DNA of 64,000 bases from Arthrobacter sp. DNA4 (GCF_024362385.1 NZ_CP101466.1:1612001-1676000); one strand, 5' to 3'. Numbered from the stretch's first letter, positions 18,687 to 28,111 are shown. Notes: generated by a model from the letters alone, not told the origin. Numbers and translations are program-made.

Positions 18687-19421
18687 CTAGAGGGAACGCA
18701 GGACCGAGACGACCTTGCCCATGATGGTGGCGTGGTCGCCCAGGATTGGTTCGTACTGCGTGTTCTGGGGGAGCAGCCACGTGTGGCCGTCGCGCTGGCG
18801 GAACGTCTTCACGGTCGCCTCGTCGTCCAGCAGGGCAGCAACAATGTCCCCATTGGCCGCGTCAGCCTGGCGCCTCACCACCACCCAGTCACCATCGCAA
18901 ATGGCGGCGTCCACCATGGAGTCGCCAGCCACTTTGAGCATGAAAAGTTCGCCCTGGCCCACCAGCTGGCGGGGCAGCGGCATGACATCCTCCACGAGCT
19001 GTTCTGCGAGGATGGGCCCGCCGGCGGCAATCCGGCCCACCAAAGGAACCATGGCCGTATCCAGTGCGGTAGGCAGTTCGGTGACGGTGGCGCCCCCGCC
19101 CGCAGCCTGCGGCGCAGGAGACGCACCGGCGCCTTTGCCCCCGCCGTCCAGCGTGAGCGGCATCAGCACTTCCATGGCGCGCGGCCGCTTGGGGTCGCGG
19201 CGCAGGTAACCCAGCTTCTCCAACTGGGAAAGCTGGTGGGTCACGCTGGACAGGCTCGCAAGGCCGACGGTATCGCCGATCTCGCGCATGGAGGGCGGAT
19301 ACCCGTTCTCATTGACCGAGCGCTGGATGGTCTCGAGGATCTTTTTCTGCCGAGGGGTCAGCCCCTTGGCTGTCCTCTTGGATTGCGGGGCGGTCCTGCC
19401 CCCGGCGGCTGCTGCTGCCAT
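18687..19421 (-). CDS. lexA: LexA repressor
   Basis: SOS repressor and self-cleaving serine protease, 244 residues. The N-terminal winged helix contains [15 protein letters not shown] and [16 protein letters not shown]. Self-cleavage would occur at Ala133-Gly134 (IAAGGP). The catalytic dyad is Ser168 (GDSM) and Lys205 (ATVKTF). An Ala/Gly-rich linker of about 25 residues separates the domains. TTG 19430 would add three residues, but ATG 19421 has AAAGG upstream and is preferred. It has its own promoter overlapped by an SOS box, hence autoregulation, and is divergent from a LysM protein. Confidence 0.97.
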   Translation of the reverse strand: MAAAAAGGRTAPQSKRTAKGLTPRQKKILETIQRSVNENGYPPSMREIGDTVGLASLSSVTHQLSQLEKLGYLRRDPKRPRAMEVLMPLTLDGGGKGAGASPAPQAAGGGATVTELPTALDTAMVPLVGRIAAGGPILAEQLVEDVMPLPRQLVGQGELFMLKVAGDSMVDAAICDGDWVVVRRQADAANGDIVAALLDDEATVKTFRQRDGHTWLLPQNTQYEPILGDHATIMGKVVSVLRSL

Positions 19422-19551
19422 ATTCGCCAATGCCTTTCGCTTGCCGCCGGATCTTCCGTGGGCCGCTGTTCCACAGTGCCGCCGGAAGGACTCCCACTGT
19501 CATTGTCAGACCCTGCTGTTCAACTTCAGTGGTGGTTGTTCTGTGGTTTCA

Positions 19552-19580
19552 AAACTAGGCCAGCCACATTGCTTTTTCAA
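19552..19580 (-). promoter_or_regulatory. lexA promoter
   Basis: On the minus strand, TTGAAA (19575-19580) and TAGTTT (19552-19557) are separated by exactly 17 bp. The SOS box at 19578-19591 overlaps the -35. Confidence 0.7.
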
Positions 19581-19591
19581 ACATTTGTTCT
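19578..19591. promoter_or_regulatory. SOS box proximal to lexA
   Basis: CAAACATTTGTTCT (plus strand) matches the core GAAC-N4-GTTC with one mismatch (A for G). It overlaps the lexA -35. Confidence 0.65.
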
Positions 19592-19644
19592 AGCGAGTCT
19601 CGACATTGTTCGTTGATAGGTGCTAAAACTTAACAAGCAAAGTT

Positions 19645-19658
19645 CGAACATGTGTTCT
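19645..19658. promoter_or_regulatory. SOS box between lexA and the LysM gene
   Basis: CGAACATGTGTTCT contains a perfect GAAC-N4-GTTC core. It lies 118 bp before the LysM gene start and 67 bp from the first box, suiting control of the divergent gene. Confidence 0.8.
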
Positions 19659-19775
19659 AACCAGCAGATGCGCCATTCGAATACGCGGCCGGGAGAAGTC
19701 CCGGCGCGATATGAACGGCAAGGCAGCAGCGGGCGGACACCCGGGCAGCACGGCAAGTCCAGGAGGGCTTAGTTC

Positions 19776-20126
19776 ATGTCAGCTTTATCTCTTCACCAGG
19801 TTTCACCTTCGTCCGCGCCCCTGCGGCTGACCCGCCGGGGGAGGATCGTCCTGATCGGAGTTCCGCTCGTGCTCCTGGCTGTACTCCTGCTGTCGCTTTC
19901 GGGCCTCTTCCACTCCCCGGCCAAGGCGTCGGACTCGGCCGCCGACCTTGCGGTGACGCCCACCGTTACGGTGACCGTGCAGTCCGGCCAGTCGCTGTGG
20001 GCCATTGCGGGCGCCGTCGCTCCGGACCGGGACGCCCGGGACGTCGTGGCGGACATCGTCCAGCTTAACAACCTTGCCGCGGGTACCGTTCTTCCGGGCC
20101 AGCAGCTCTTCGTCCCCACCCACTGA
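19776..20126 (+). CDS. LysM-domain membrane protein, putative SOS-induced division inhibitor
   Basis: A 116-residue protein: a basic N-terminus (RLTRRGR), one membrane helix near residues 28-46 (IVLIGVPLVLLAVLLLSLSG), a short linker and a C-terminal LysM domain (VTVQSGQSLWAIAGAVAP through LPGQQLFVPT) placed outside the membrane. A single-helix LysM protein divergent from lexA is the pattern of YneA of Bacillus and ChiZ (Rv2719c) of Mycobacterium, which delay division during SOS. With two SOS boxes in the shared upstream region, the same role is inferred. GGAGGG precedes the ATG. Confidence 0.85.
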   Translation: MSALSLHQVSPSSAPLRLTRRGRIVLIGVPLVLLAVLLLSLSGLFHSPAKASDSAADLAVTPTVTVTVQSGQSLWAIAGAVAPDRDARDVVADIVQLNNLAAGTVLPGQQLFVPTH

Positions 20127-20269
20127 TTGTCCGGAGCCGCCGGATCTGCCGCCTCCGCCGGCTGCCAGGGCCCGCTGCCTGCGCTGCCGCCTCACGTGAA
20201 GCGGGCGGCCGCGGGACATGCCGAGGGCGAACAGGAACCGTCACATTTTCCGGTCGTTGCCGCGGCAAC

Positions 20270-20275
20270 TAAACT
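20270..20275 (+). promoter_or_regulatory. Candidate -10 element of hisC (leaderless type)
   Basis: TAAACT ends 6 nt before the GTG at 20282. This would start the his cluster transcript. Confidence 0.5.
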
Positions 20276-20281
20276 GTTCAG

Positions 20282-21400
20282 GTGAACGACCAGCTAGAAC
20301 GTCTGAACCGGCTTCCCCTCCGCAGCAACCTCCGCGGCCTGACCCCATACGGGGCGCCCCAACTGGACGTCCCCATCCTGCTGAACGTCAATGAAAACAC
20401 CCATGGTGTTCCCGCGGACGTGCGCGCCGCCATCAGTGCCGCCGTGACGGAGGCCGCTGCGGGCCTGAACCGTTATCCGGACCGTGAGTTCACCGCGCTC
20501 CGGAAGGCCCTGGCCGAATACCTCGGGCATGGGCTCGATGAAACCAACCTGTGGGCCGCCAATGGTTCCAATGAAGTCCTCCAGCAGATCCTCCAGGCCT
20601 TTGGCGGTCCGGGCCGCACCGCACTCGGTTTCCCGCCCACGTACTCCATGTACCCCCTGCTGGCCAGCGGAACAGACACGCAGTACATCACCGGGGAACG
20701 CGCGGAGGGCTATGACCTCAGCGCGGAGTCGGCCGCCCGCCAGGTCAAGGAACTGCAGCCGAACATCGTGTTCCTCTGCTCGCCCAACAACCCCACCGGG
20801 ACGGGACTTGGGCTGGACGTCGTGGAGGCCGTCTATGACGCCGGTGCCGACAGCCAGGCCATCGTCATCGTCGATGAGGCGTACCACGAGTTCGCGCACG
20901 ACGGAACTCCCAGTGCCCTGAAGCTCCTGCCCGGCCGTGAGCGGCTCATCGTGTCCCGCACCATGAGCAAGGCGTTCGCCCTGGCGGGTGCCCGGCTCGG
21001 TTACATGGCCGCTGCACCCGAGGTCACCGATGCCCTGCGGCTGGTCCGCCTGCCGTACCACCTGTCCGCCATCACCCAGGCCACCGCCCTGGCAGCACTT
21101 GAGCACCGCGAAGCGCTCATGGCCGACGTCGAAGACATCAAGAAGCAGCGGGACCGCATCGTGGCCGAACTGACCAGGATGGGCCTCAAGCCCGCCGCGT
21201 CGGACTCCAACTACGTGTTCTTTGGCGCCCTGGAAAATCCGCACCAGGTCTGGCAGGAACTGCTGGACGCGGGCGTGCTCATCAGGGACGTGGGCATCCC
21301 CGGCCACCTCCGGGTCACCGCAGGCACTGAGGCGGAAACCACAGCCTTCCTCACGTCCCTGGAACGCATCCTTGCCGGCCACGCCGCGCTTCACGCCTAG
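20282..21400 (+). CDS. hisC: Histidinol-phosphate aminotransferase
   Basis: PLP enzyme of fold type I, 372 residues, converting imidazole acetol phosphate to histidinol phosphate. Visible marks are NVNENTHG near the N-terminus, the CSPNNPTGTG motif, DEAYHEF and the PLP lysine Lys230 in SRTMSKAFALAGARLGY. The product starts at GTG. It heads hisC-hisB-hisH-(59 aa)-priA, all on the plus strand with small gaps or overlaps. hisD is not in the window. Confidence 0.95.
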   Translation: MNDQLERLNRLPLRSNLRGLTPYGAPQLDVPILLNVNENTHGVPADVRAAISAAVTEAAAGLNRYPDREFTALRKALAEYLGHGLDETNLWAANGSNEVLQQILQAFGGPGRTALGFPPTYSMYPLLASGTDTQYITGERAEGYDLSAESAARQVKELQPNIVFLCSPNNPTGTGLGLDVVEAVYDAGADSQAIVIVDEAYHEFAHDGTPSALKLLPGRERLIVSRTMSKAFALAGARLGYMAAAPEVTDALRLVRLPYHLSAITQATALAALEHREALMADVEDIKKQRDRIVAELTRMGLKPAASDSNYVFFGALENPHQVWQELLDAGVLIRDVGIPGHLRVTAGTEAETTAFLTSLERILAGHAALHA

Positions 21401-21461
21401 ACTTGATACTGCGGCGCTGGTCGCCTTGAACCACTCCTTCTCGCACTAAGGATCCTTCACC

Positions 21462-22088
21462 ATGAGTCCAACCGGATCGAATACGGCTGCTGCCCGGACC
21501 GCCCGCATGGAGCGTGCCACCAGCGAGTCCTCCGTACTCGTGGAGATCAACCTCGACGGAACGGGCGTATCGGACATCGATACCTCGGTGCCGTTCTACG
21601 ACCACATGCTGACCGCCCTGTGCAAGCACTCGCTGATCGACATGACGGTCAAGGCCACCGGAGATACCCACATCGACGTCCACCACACCGTGGAGGACGT
21701 CGCCATCACCTTCGGCGAGGTCCTGCGGACTGCCCTGGGCAACAAGGCAGGAATCCGACGGTTCGGTGAGGCCACCGTGCCGCTGGATGAGGCCCTTGCC
21801 AATGCTGTGGTGGACGTCTCCGGCCGCCCGTACCTGGTGCACGGGGGTGAGCCGTCGGGCCAGGAATACCACCTGATCGGCGGCCACTTCACAGGGTCCC
21901 TGACCCGTCACGTTTTCGAGGCCATCACCCTGCACGCCGGCATCTGCCTGCACATGAACGTGATCGCCGGCCGGGACCCGCACCACATCGTCGAGGCACA
22001 GTTCAAGGCCTTTGCCCGTGCCCTGCGCGCCGCCGTTGAACCGGATCCGCGGGTTGAAGGCATCCCGTCCACCAAGGGTGCGCTGTGA
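21462..22088 (+). CDS. hisB: Imidazoleglycerol-phosphate dehydratase
   Basis: Monofunctional dehydratase of 208 residues, the sixth step of histidine synthesis. The metal-binding duplicated motifs are present: HHTVEDV and [17 protein letters not shown], plus the first-half FYDHMLTAL. There is no phosphatase domain, as expected outside enterobacteria. AAGGATCC precedes the ATG. The last bases overlap the hisH start (GTGA). Confidence 0.96.
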   Translation: MSPTGSNTAAARTARMERATSESSVLVEINLDGTGVSDIDTSVPFYDHMLTALCKHSLIDMTVKATGDTHIDVHHTVEDVAITFGEVLRTALGNKAGIRRFGEATVPLDEALANAVVDVSGRPYLVHGGEPSGQEYHLIGGHFTGSLTRHVFEAITLHAGICLHMNVIAGRDPHHIVEAQFKAFARALRAAVEPDPRVEGIPSTKGAL

Positions 22089-22846
22089 GCGGGCAGGTCC
22101 TGAAGGACGGGGCGGTCATCGACCCGTCGGTGTCGCGCAGGCTGCCGTCGCCGGAAGGCAAGCCCACGGTCACGGTGCTGGACTACGGGTCCGGGAACGT
22201 CCGGTCGGCCGTGCGCGCCCTGGAACGTGCCGGCGCGGAAGTGATCCTGAGCTCGAAGCCGGAAGATGTGCTGAACGCGGACGGCCTGGTGGTGCCAGGC
22301 GTCGGCGCGTTCGAGACCGTGATGCGCGAACTCAAGGCCGTGGACGGCATCCGGCTCATCGGCCGGCGCGTGGCGGGCGGCCGCCCGGTCCTTGGTATCT
22401 GCGTGGGCCTGCAGGTCCTGTTCGAGGCCGGGGTTGAACACGGTACCGAAGCCCAGGGCATCGGCGAATGGCCCGGCAAGGTGGAGGCCCTCCCCGCCGA
22501 AGTTGTTCCGCACATGGGCTGGAACACCGTCAAGGTCCCCGAAGGCTCGAAACTCTTTGCCGGCGTCGAAAACGAACGGTTCTACTTCGTGCACTCCTAC
22601 GGCGTGCAGGAATGGAACTTCGACGTCATCCAGCCTCGGATGGCGCCGCCCCTGGTTACCTGGTCCGAGCACGGCGGACCGTTCATCGCCGCCGTTGAAA
22701 ACGGCCCGCTCTGCGCCACCCAGTTCCACCCCGAAAAGTCCGGCGATGCCGGCGCGCGGCTCCTGCGCAACTGGGTCGAAGGCCTGCGCAAGCCGGCCGC
22801 CGCTGACTCTGGCGCCCCGGCGGCCGACGCCGGCAGTGACGCCTAG
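22085..22846 (+). CDS. hisH: Imidazole glycerol phosphate synthase subunit HisH
   Basis: Glutamine amidotransferase subunit that supplies ammonia to HisF. The nucleophile is Cys106 in LGICVGLQ, and the histidine/glutamate pair is in QFHPEKSG. The N-terminus carries a 28-residue extension before [11 protein letters not shown], which is unusual, but the GTG start overlaps the hisB stop (GTGA) and so is likely coupled. The C-terminus adds an Ala/Asp-rich tail of about 20 residues. hisF is not adjacent. Confidence 0.94.
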   Translation: MSGQVLKDGAVIDPSVSRRLPSPEGKPTVTVLDYGSGNVRSAVRALERAGAEVILSSKPEDVLNADGLVVPGVGAFETVMRELKAVDGIRLIGRRVAGGRPVLGICVGLQVLFEAGVEHGTEAQGIGEWPGKVEALPAEVVPHMGWNTVKVPEGSKLFAGVENERFYFVHSYGVQEWNFDVIQPRMAPPLVTWSEHGGPFIAAVENGPLCATQFHPEKSGDAGARLLRNWVEGLRKPAAADSGAPAADAGSDA

Positions 22847-23026
22847 ATGTGGCCCGTACTCCTGACGGGCCTCGCCGGCCTGCTGATTGGCGGCGGCATC
22901 TCGTTCCGGCAGCAGCGCAAGCCCCTCTGGACCCAGGTGGCCTTTTATGTCCTGGCCGCCATGTCGCTGGTCGCCGCCTACCTGCTCACGCTGCGGCTGA
23001 TCCAGGGGCTCTGCGGCCCTGCCTGA
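22847..23026 (+). CDS. Small two-helix membrane protein in the his cluster
   Basis: The ATG at 22847 immediately follows the hisH stop, and the frame gives 59 residues. Two hydrophobic segments ([18 protein letters not shown] and [19 protein letters not shown]) flank a basic loop RQQRKPLW, predicting a hairpin membrane protein. Third codon positions are G/C-rich as in neighbours, which supports coding. I do not know its function. A role linked to histidine synthesis is not implied beyond co-transcription. Confidence 0.7.
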   Translation: MWPVLLTGLAGLLIGGGISFRQQRKPLWTQVAFYVLAAMSLVAAYLLTLRLIQGLCGPA

Positions 23027-23084
23027 ACGCGCCGAATTCCACCCGCCTTTGCCCGAAACCGAAGAACCAACACCGAGGATGAGT

Positions 23085-23831
23085 ATGACCACCGCACATG
23101 ACCTGCCGGTACTTGAACTGCTGCCTGCCGTCGACGTCGTCAACGGCCAGGCCGTCCGGCTGGTCCAGGGCGAGGCGGGCAGCGAAACCAGCTACGGAAC
23201 CCCCCTCGAAGCGGCGCTGAACTGGCAGCAGCAGGGTGCCGAGTGGGTTCACCTGGTGGACCTTGACGCAGCGTTTGGGCGCGGCTCCAACGCCGACCTG
23301 CTCCGCGAGGTGGTGGGCCGGCTGGACATCAAGGTGGAGCTCTCGGGCGGACTCCGCGATGACGAAACGCTGGAAGCAGCCCTCGATTTGGGCGTCGCAC
23401 GCGTCAACCTCGGGACCGCAGCACTCGAAAACCCGGAGTGGACTGCCCGGGCCATCGAGCGCTTCGGCGACAAGATCGCCGTCGGCCTTGACGTCCGGGG
23501 GACCACCTTGGCCGGTCGTGGCTGGACGAAGGAGGGTGGAGACCTGTGGGACGTGCTGGGCCGCCTCGAAGAGGCCGGCTGCGCCCGCTACGTGGTGACC
23601 GATGTGACCAAGGACGGCACCCTGCAGGGCCCGAACGTTGAACTCCTGCGCCAGATGGTGGAGAAGACCGGCAAGCCCGTGGTGGCCTCCGGCGGCATCT
23701 CCAGCCTGGACGACCTCAAGGTCCTCCGCTCGTTGGTTCCCCTGGGCGTCGAAGGCGCCATTGTGGGCAAGGCCCTCTACGCCGGAGCCTTCACGCTGCC
23801 CGAGGCCCTCGACGTCGCCGGCCGCCGCTAG
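23085..23831 (+). CDS. priA: Bifunctional HisA/TrpF isomerase PriA
   Basis: A (beta/alpha)8 isomerase of 248 residues. In most actinobacteria PriA isomerises both ProFAR (histidine) and phosphoribosyl anthranilate (tryptophan), replacing hisA and trpF. The start [21 protein letters not shown], the [10 protein letters not shown] motif and the [15 protein letters not shown] segment are as in PriA. The acids in AVDVV and TDVTKDG are the catalytic pair. ATG 23085 was chosen over ATG 23079 and 23049 because GAGG lies 6 nt upstream. Substrate range cannot be proved from sequence. Confidence 0.92.
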   Translation: MTTAHDLPVLELLPAVDVVNGQAVRLVQGEAGSETSYGTPLEAALNWQQQGAEWVHLVDLDAAFGRGSNADLLREVVGRLDIKVELSGGLRDDETLEAALDLGVARVNLGTAALENPEWTARAIERFGDKIAVGLDVRGTTLAGRGWTKEGGDLWDVLGRLEEAGCARYVVTDVTKDGTLQGPNVELLRQMVEKTGKPVVASGGISSLDDLKVLRSLVPLGVEGAIVGKALYAGAFTLPEALDVAGRR

Positions 23832-23852
23832 GCGCGGGGAAGCAGCCCCGCC

Positions 23853-24737
23853 ATGCCCAGCTCCGAAGAACCGGTAAGCCCTCCCGCCCGCCACCTGCCC
23901 GGACACATCGCGGCGGCGCTTGCCGGCGCCGGTGGTGCCACGGATTCCGCGGGACAGCCATGGGCCGGCCGCAGCCTCGCCGGTGAGGACGCGAAGATCC
24001 ATAACTTCGAGGACGACGACGGAACGGCCGACGCCGGCTACCTCGCCGCCATTGCCGCGCTCCGCGAGGGGCGGGGCGATGAGGCGGATGTCGTCGCGTC
24101 ACTGGCCACGGTCCGGGTCTTCATTCCCATCGTGGCGCAGCTGGCTGAAGAGGCAGAAACAGAGCACGGGCTGCACGCCGACAAACAGGCGGACATGGCG
24201 CTGGTGACGCTGAAGGCTGCGGACGGACGGACTGCGCTGCCGGCCTTCACGTCGGCAGCCGCATTGTCCGCATGGCATCCCGAGGCCCGGCCGGTGGCCG
24301 TCTATGCCGCGCGGGCGGCGCTCTCGGCCGTCGCCGAAGGGGCAGAACTCCTGGTCCTGGATCCGGGTGCCGACGTGACGTTCGTGGTGCGCAGGCCCGG
24401 TGTCTGGGCCCTCGCCAAGCAGCATGGCTGGACCCCTTCCTACAGTGACCAGGAGCTGGCCGCCGAGATGGGCAACGTTGCCACCGGCTTCGCGGCTGTC
24501 CGCGGCATGGAGCTGCTGCCTGGCAGGGGAGTGGCCGCCAGGGCCGCCGACGGCTCTGTGGTTCCAGGCGGCGGTGCCGGGCCGGAGCTGCAAGTGGTGC
24601 TGTACCTTGAAGACGGCCTCGACGCTGCCGGTGTGCAGGGGCTCGTGGCCGGTCTGCAGTCGGAGTGGTCGCGGAATGTATTGTTTGGGGAGCGCGTCGA
24701 CTCGCTGGAAATCAAACTGAGGCGCGCTCCCGATTAA
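23853..24737 (+). CDS. SseB family protein
   Basis: A 294-residue soluble protein following priA by 21 bp. It has an SseB-type N-terminal half: DDDGTADAGYLAAIAALREG, VFIPIV and ADMALVTLKAADGRTALPAFTS, with the aspartate/glycine pattern of that family. The function of SseB-like proteins in actinobacteria is unknown. The C-terminal third (LQVVLYLEDGLDAAGVQGLV) resembles the extra domain of two-domain SseB proteins. Confidence 0.8.
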   Translation: MPSSEEPVSPPARHLPGHIAAALAGAGGATDSAGQPWAGRSLAGEDAKIHNFEDDDGTADAGYLAAIAALREGRGDEADVVASLATVRVFIPIVAQLAEEAETEHGLHADKQADMALVTLKAADGRTALPAFTSAAALSAWHPEARPVAVYAARAALSAVAEGAELLVLDPGADVTFVVRRPGVWALAKQHGWTPSYSDQELAAEMGNVATGFAAVRGMELLPGRGVAARAADGSVVPGGGAGPELQVVLYLEDGLDAAGVQGLVAGLQSEWSRNVLFGERVDSLEIKLRRAPD

Positions 24738-24794
24738 CCGCTGCAGGATGGGTGATCCCCGCCGGTACAGCGGAATACCCTGAAGGACCGCTTC

Positions 24795-26093
24795 GTGAAT
24801 TTCGCTCTCTACCGGGAGTTGCTCGCCATCCGGCCGATCCGGCGGCTGCTGCTGGTGGGCATGGTTGCCCGCATCCCGCATTCAGCCGCAGGGGTCCTGC
24901 TGACCCTGCACATCGTCCTCACCCTGGGCCAGGGCTACGCCGCAGCCGGCGCTGCAGCGGCCGTCATGACCATCGGGATTGCCCTGGGGGCGCCGTGGCG
25001 GGGGAGGCGCGTGGATACCGTGGGGTTGCGGACCGCCCTCATCCCGTCGGTCATCTCAGAGACCGTGATCTGGTCCATCGTGCCCCATGTGTCGTACCAG
25101 TGGCTCCTGCCGCTGGTCTTCGTGGGCGGCCTGCTCACACTGCCCATCTTCAGCGTGGTGCGGCAATCCCTGGGTGTCCTGGCCGAGGGTGACCAGCGGC
25201 GCACGGCGTTCGCCCTGGATGCCATCACCACGGAATTCGTGTTCATGATCGGCCCGGCCGCCGGCGCCGTCGTAGCCACCAGCGGCCACACTATTGCAGG
25301 CCTGACAGTGGTGGGCGTGGCTACATCCCTCGCCGGGCTGTTCCTCATGTGGTTCAACCCGCCCACCCGCAGCCCGGACCAAACAGTCGAGTGCATGGAA
25401 GACGAACAGCACGCTGCGGAAGTCGCCGTCGTCTCCACGGCCCCGGCGCATGTCCAGGAAGCAGCCGCGGAGCTGGCCCCTGCCGGCGCGGCCACCAGCG
25501 CGGCACAAAGCGGCCTGCGGGGAAGACTGGCCGGCGGCTTCGCCTGGTTCACCGCCACGGTCGCGGCACTCTTCGCCGTTGCCGCCGGTGCGGGCATGGT
25601 CCTCAGTGGCACCGACGTCGGCATTGTCGCGGCCCTGGAAACCGGCGGCCACCAGAGCGAAATCGGGATCGTCTTTGTCTTCTGGTGCGCTGCCTCCGTG
25701 CTGGGCGGCCTGATATACGGCGCCATGCACCGGCCCATTCCACCTGTCATCCTGCTGCTGGGCATGGCCGCGCTGACCCTGCCCATGGCCTTCGCCCACG
25801 ACACCTGGACGCTTGCCTTGGTCTCCGTCCTCCCCGGCCTGCTCTGCGCCCCCGTCCTGTCCGCGGCCTCCGAGAAGGTCGCGGACCTGGTATCGGAGGA
25901 ACGGCGCGGGGAGGCCATGGGCTGGTACGGCTCAGCGCTGACCGCCGGCGTTGCGCTCGGTTCGCCCCTCGCCGGGGTCTTCATCGACATCATGGGTCCC
26001 TCCGGCGGCTTCGTGTCCGTCGGCGCCGCCGGCGTGCTGCTCTGCCTGGTGGGCCTGGCGCTCCAGCAGCGCCGCCGCCGCGCCGCCGCCTGA
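24795..26093 (+). CDS. Major facilitator superfamily transporter
   Basis: A 432-residue membrane protein with about 11-12 hydrophobic segments split by a long cytoplasmic loop (residues about 195-240, rich in Glu and Ala). The start GTG 24795 gives NFALYRELLAIRPIRRLLL. Conserved MFS loop motifs are weak, and the substrate cannot be told. A drug or metabolite exporter is likely from general similarity. It lies 57 bp after the SseB-like gene in the same direction. Confidence 0.82.
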   Translation: MNFALYRELLAIRPIRRLLLVGMVARIPHSAAGVLLTLHIVLTLGQGYAAAGAAAAVMTIGIALGAPWRGRRVDTVGLRTALIPSVISETVIWSIVPHVSYQWLLPLVFVGGLLTLPIFSVVRQSLGVLAEGDQRRTAFALDAITTEFVFMIGPAAGAVVATSGHTIAGLTVVGVATSLAGLFLMWFNPPTRSPDQTVECMEDEQHAAEVAVVSTAPAHVQEAAAELAPAGAATSAAQSGLRGRLAGGFAWFTATVAALFAVAAGAGMVLSGTDVGIVAALETGGHQSEIGIVFVFWCAASVLGGLIYGAMHRPIPPVILLLGMAALTLPMAFAHDTWTLALVSVLPGLLCAPVLSAASEKVADLVSEERRGEAMGWYGSALTAGVALGSPLAGVFIDIMGPSGGFVSVGAAGVLLCLVGLALQQRRRRAAA

Positions 26094-26122
26094 GCGGGCC
26101 CGTCCAGTGGGGAGTTAAAGCA

Positions 26123-26160
26123 CGACGGCGGGACGACCTGTGAAGGCCGTCCCGCCGTCG
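26123..26160 (+). terminator. Terminator between the MFS gene and the DUF1844 gene
   Basis: A 13-bp perfect stem (CGACGGCGGGACG and its complement) with a 12-nt loop between two convergent genes. Confidence 0.75.
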
Positions 26161-26184
26161 GACGCTGCTTGGGGGAGCTGCTCC

Positions 26185-26571
26185 CTAGTTCACGGCTCCG
26201 GTGTACTTTTCACCCGGGCCCTTGCCCGGTGCGTCCGGAATCAGCGACTCTTCCCGGAAAGCCAGCTGCAGGGACCGCAGGCCGTCGCGCAAGGGCCCTG
26301 CGTGCTGGGAACCGATCTCCGGGGCCGCCGCGGTCACCAGGCTTACCAGTGCGGTGATCAGCTTCCGGGCCTCGTCGAGGTCCTTGAGTTCGGCTGCGTT
26401 GTCCTCTGCGGCCAGGCCAAGCTTTACCGCGGCCGCGCTCATCAGGTGCACGGCGGCCGTGGTGATGACCTCGATGGCGGGAACTTCGGAGATGTCGCGG
26501 ATCTGTTGTGAAACGTCTGCGCCTGCTTCGCCGGGCTCGAAGACGTACGAATTACTGTCTGAGGTGCTCAT
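26185..26571 (-). CDS. DUF1844 family protein
   Basis: A 128-residue protein with the family core VITTAAVHLMSAAAVKLGL and LDEARKLITALVSLVTAAAP. DUF1844 proteins are small and helical, of unknown function, and are often encoded beside infC in actinobacteria, as here, where it is divergent from infC. The start is ATG 26571. Confidence 0.88.
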   Translation of the reverse strand: MSTSDSNSYVFEPGEAGADVSQQIRDISEVPAIEVITTAAVHLMSAAAVKLGLAAEDNAAELKDLDEARKLITALVSLVTAAAPEIGSQHAGPLRDGLRSLQLAFREESLIPDAPGKGPGEKYTGAVN

Positions 26572-26657
26572 ACTGGTAAGCTTGACACAGACCGACTGGA
26601 TGTCGTTATTTCAGGGATCGTCCCAAACGATCAGGTTCCCAACAGTGCTTCGCGGCG

Positions 26658-26685
26658 TTGACGGGAATTTTTTCTGTAGTATGGC
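26658..26685 (+). promoter_or_regulatory. Candidate promoter of infC-rpmI-rplT
   Basis: TTGACG at 26658-26663 and TATGGC at 26680-26685 are 16 bp apart, in an unusually T-rich stretch. This leaves a leader of about 240 nt before infC. Confidence 0.35.
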
Positions 26686-26928
26686 TTCCAGTTTGCAAGC
26701 GGAGTTCTCTCCCACCCGCGTCAGCCGTTGTCCCGCCCGTTCCTTTGGAACCTGCAGGGGCGCAAGGTTGCCGGGTACCTGGTTGGGCATGGGCCGGCAT
26801 TTGCCGTCATCGTGCGCGTGCAGTCCTTTACGGGTTGCCGGTCCAACCTCTTTGAGGCCTTCGATTGCTCCGGCAATTGGGGGCCTTCTTCATTTGCCGG
26901 ACTCAACAACAAACACAGGAGCTTTAAC
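26686..26928 (+). promoter_or_regulatory. Long 5' leader of infC
   Basis: About 240 nt without a convincing gene precede infC. A small hairpin (GTTCC-TTT-GGAAC, 26739-26751) and several GCCGG repeats are visible. In other bacteria this operon is autoregulated through its leader by L20 or IF3, so a similar role is possible but not shown. Confidence 0.35.
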
Positions 26929-27993
26929 ATTAGCGAGCCAAGAATCAATGAGCGTATCCGCGTCCCCGAGGTGCGGCTGGTCGGACCTGCAGGTGAACAG
27001 GTAGGAATCGTCCGTATTGAGGATGCCCTGCGCCTGGCTGCCGAGTCCGACCTTGATCTCGTTGAAGTTGCACCTCAGGCGAAGCCTCCGGTGTGCAAGC
27101 TGATGGACTTCGGCAAGTACAAGTACGAGGCCGCGGTCAAGGCACGTGAGGCCCGGAAGAACCAGACGAACACGGTTCTGAAGGAAATCCGCTTCCGCCT
27201 GAAGATCGACACCCACGACTACGAGACCAAGCGCGGCCACGCCCTGCGCTTCCTCGGCGCCGGGGACAAGGTCAAGGCGATGATCCAGTTCCGTGGCCGT
27301 GAGCAGCAGCGTCCGGAGATGGGCATCCGCCTGCTCCAGCGCTTCGCCGACGACGTCGCCGAAGTCGGCGTGGTGGAGTCCAGCCCCCGCATCGACGGCC
27401 GCAACATGGTCATGGTGGTTGGCCCGCTGAAGAACAAGGCTGAGGCCAAGGCGGAAGCACGCCGGGCAACCCAGCGCGCCGAAGCGAAGGCACAGAACGA
27501 AGCCAAAGCCGAAGGACGCGTTGACACCTCCGGCAAGGACCAGACCCCCATGACCCAGTCACTGGCGGACCTCCTGCCGGAAGGCTTCACCGTTTCCACC
27601 GAACCGGAGGCAACGGCCGCGGACAGCACCCCGGCTGAAGCGCCTGCTGCCGCTCCTGAGCAGGAAGCCCCCAAGGCCCCCGCATCGAAGCAGGAAGCTC
27701 CGAAGCAGGAGGCCCCGAAGGCTGAAGCCGCCAAGGCTCCCGCTCCGAAGCAGGAAGCTCCGAAGCAGGAGGCCCCGAAGGCTGCCGCTCCCAAGGCTGC
27801 TGCACCGAAGGCGGCCGCTCCGGCGCCTAAGCCTGCAGCTGCCGCCAAGCCGGAAGCAGCCGCACCGGCGGCGCCGAAGCCGGCTGGTGTGCCTGCGCCG
27901 CCGAAGCCGGTGGCCAGGCCTGCTGCACCGAAGCCTGCTGCCCGCCCTGCCCCCAAGGCAGTGCCGAAGCCGGCCGGTAAGAAGACCAACTAG
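26929..27993 (+). CDS. infC: Translation initiation factor IF-3
   Basis: Binds the 30S subunit and checks initiator tRNA and start codon. The N-domain starts [18 protein letters not shown] and the C-domain includes [16 protein letters not shown] and [17 protein letters not shown]. The start is a rare ATT at 26929, with AGGAG 8 nt upstream and no ATG/GTG placed to give the conserved N-terminus. ATT/ATC/ATA starts are known for infC and allow IF3 to repress its own translation. The 354-residue product carries an unusual C-terminal tail of about 170 residues rich in Ala, Pro and Lys with repeats of the form APKQEAPK. rpmI and rplT follow. Confidence 0.96.
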   Translation: MSEPRINERIRVPEVRLVGPAGEQVGIVRIEDALRLAAESDLDLVEVAPQAKPPVCKLMDFGKYKYEAAVKAREARKNQTNTVLKEIRFRLKIDTHDYETKRGHALRFLGAGDKVKAMIQFRGREQQRPEMGIRLLQRFADDVAEVGVVESSPRIDGRNMVMVVGPLKNKAEAKAEARRATQRAEAKAQNEAKAEGRVDTSGKDQTPMTQSLADLLPEGFTVSTEPEATAADSTPAEAPAAAPEQEAPKAPASKQEAPKQEAPKAEAAKAPAPKQEAPKQEAPKAAAPKAAAPKAAAPAPKPAAAAKPEAAAPAAPKPAGVPAPPKPVARPAAPKPAARPAPKAVPKPAGKKTN

Positions 27994-28111
27994 TTCACAG
28001 CTGCCGGGGCGTGTCCCCGGCAGTCAGCAACCAGCATGCTGCCCGCAGGGGTGGCTGCGCGATAGAACTGCCGGCCCCCGGGTCCGCAGAAACGTAAGGA
28101 GATCGGTTCCC

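Noticed and set aside
26728..26928. In-frame extension of infC upstream of the ATT codon
   Set aside because: IF3 homology begins at ISEPRIN. The upstream translation is unlike IF3, and the Shine-Dalgarno sequence is placed for ATT 26929.
27640..27990. DNA repeats in the infC 3' end as a mobile or CRISPR-like array
   Set aside because: The repeats are in frame, encode APK-rich protein sequence and have no spacer structure.
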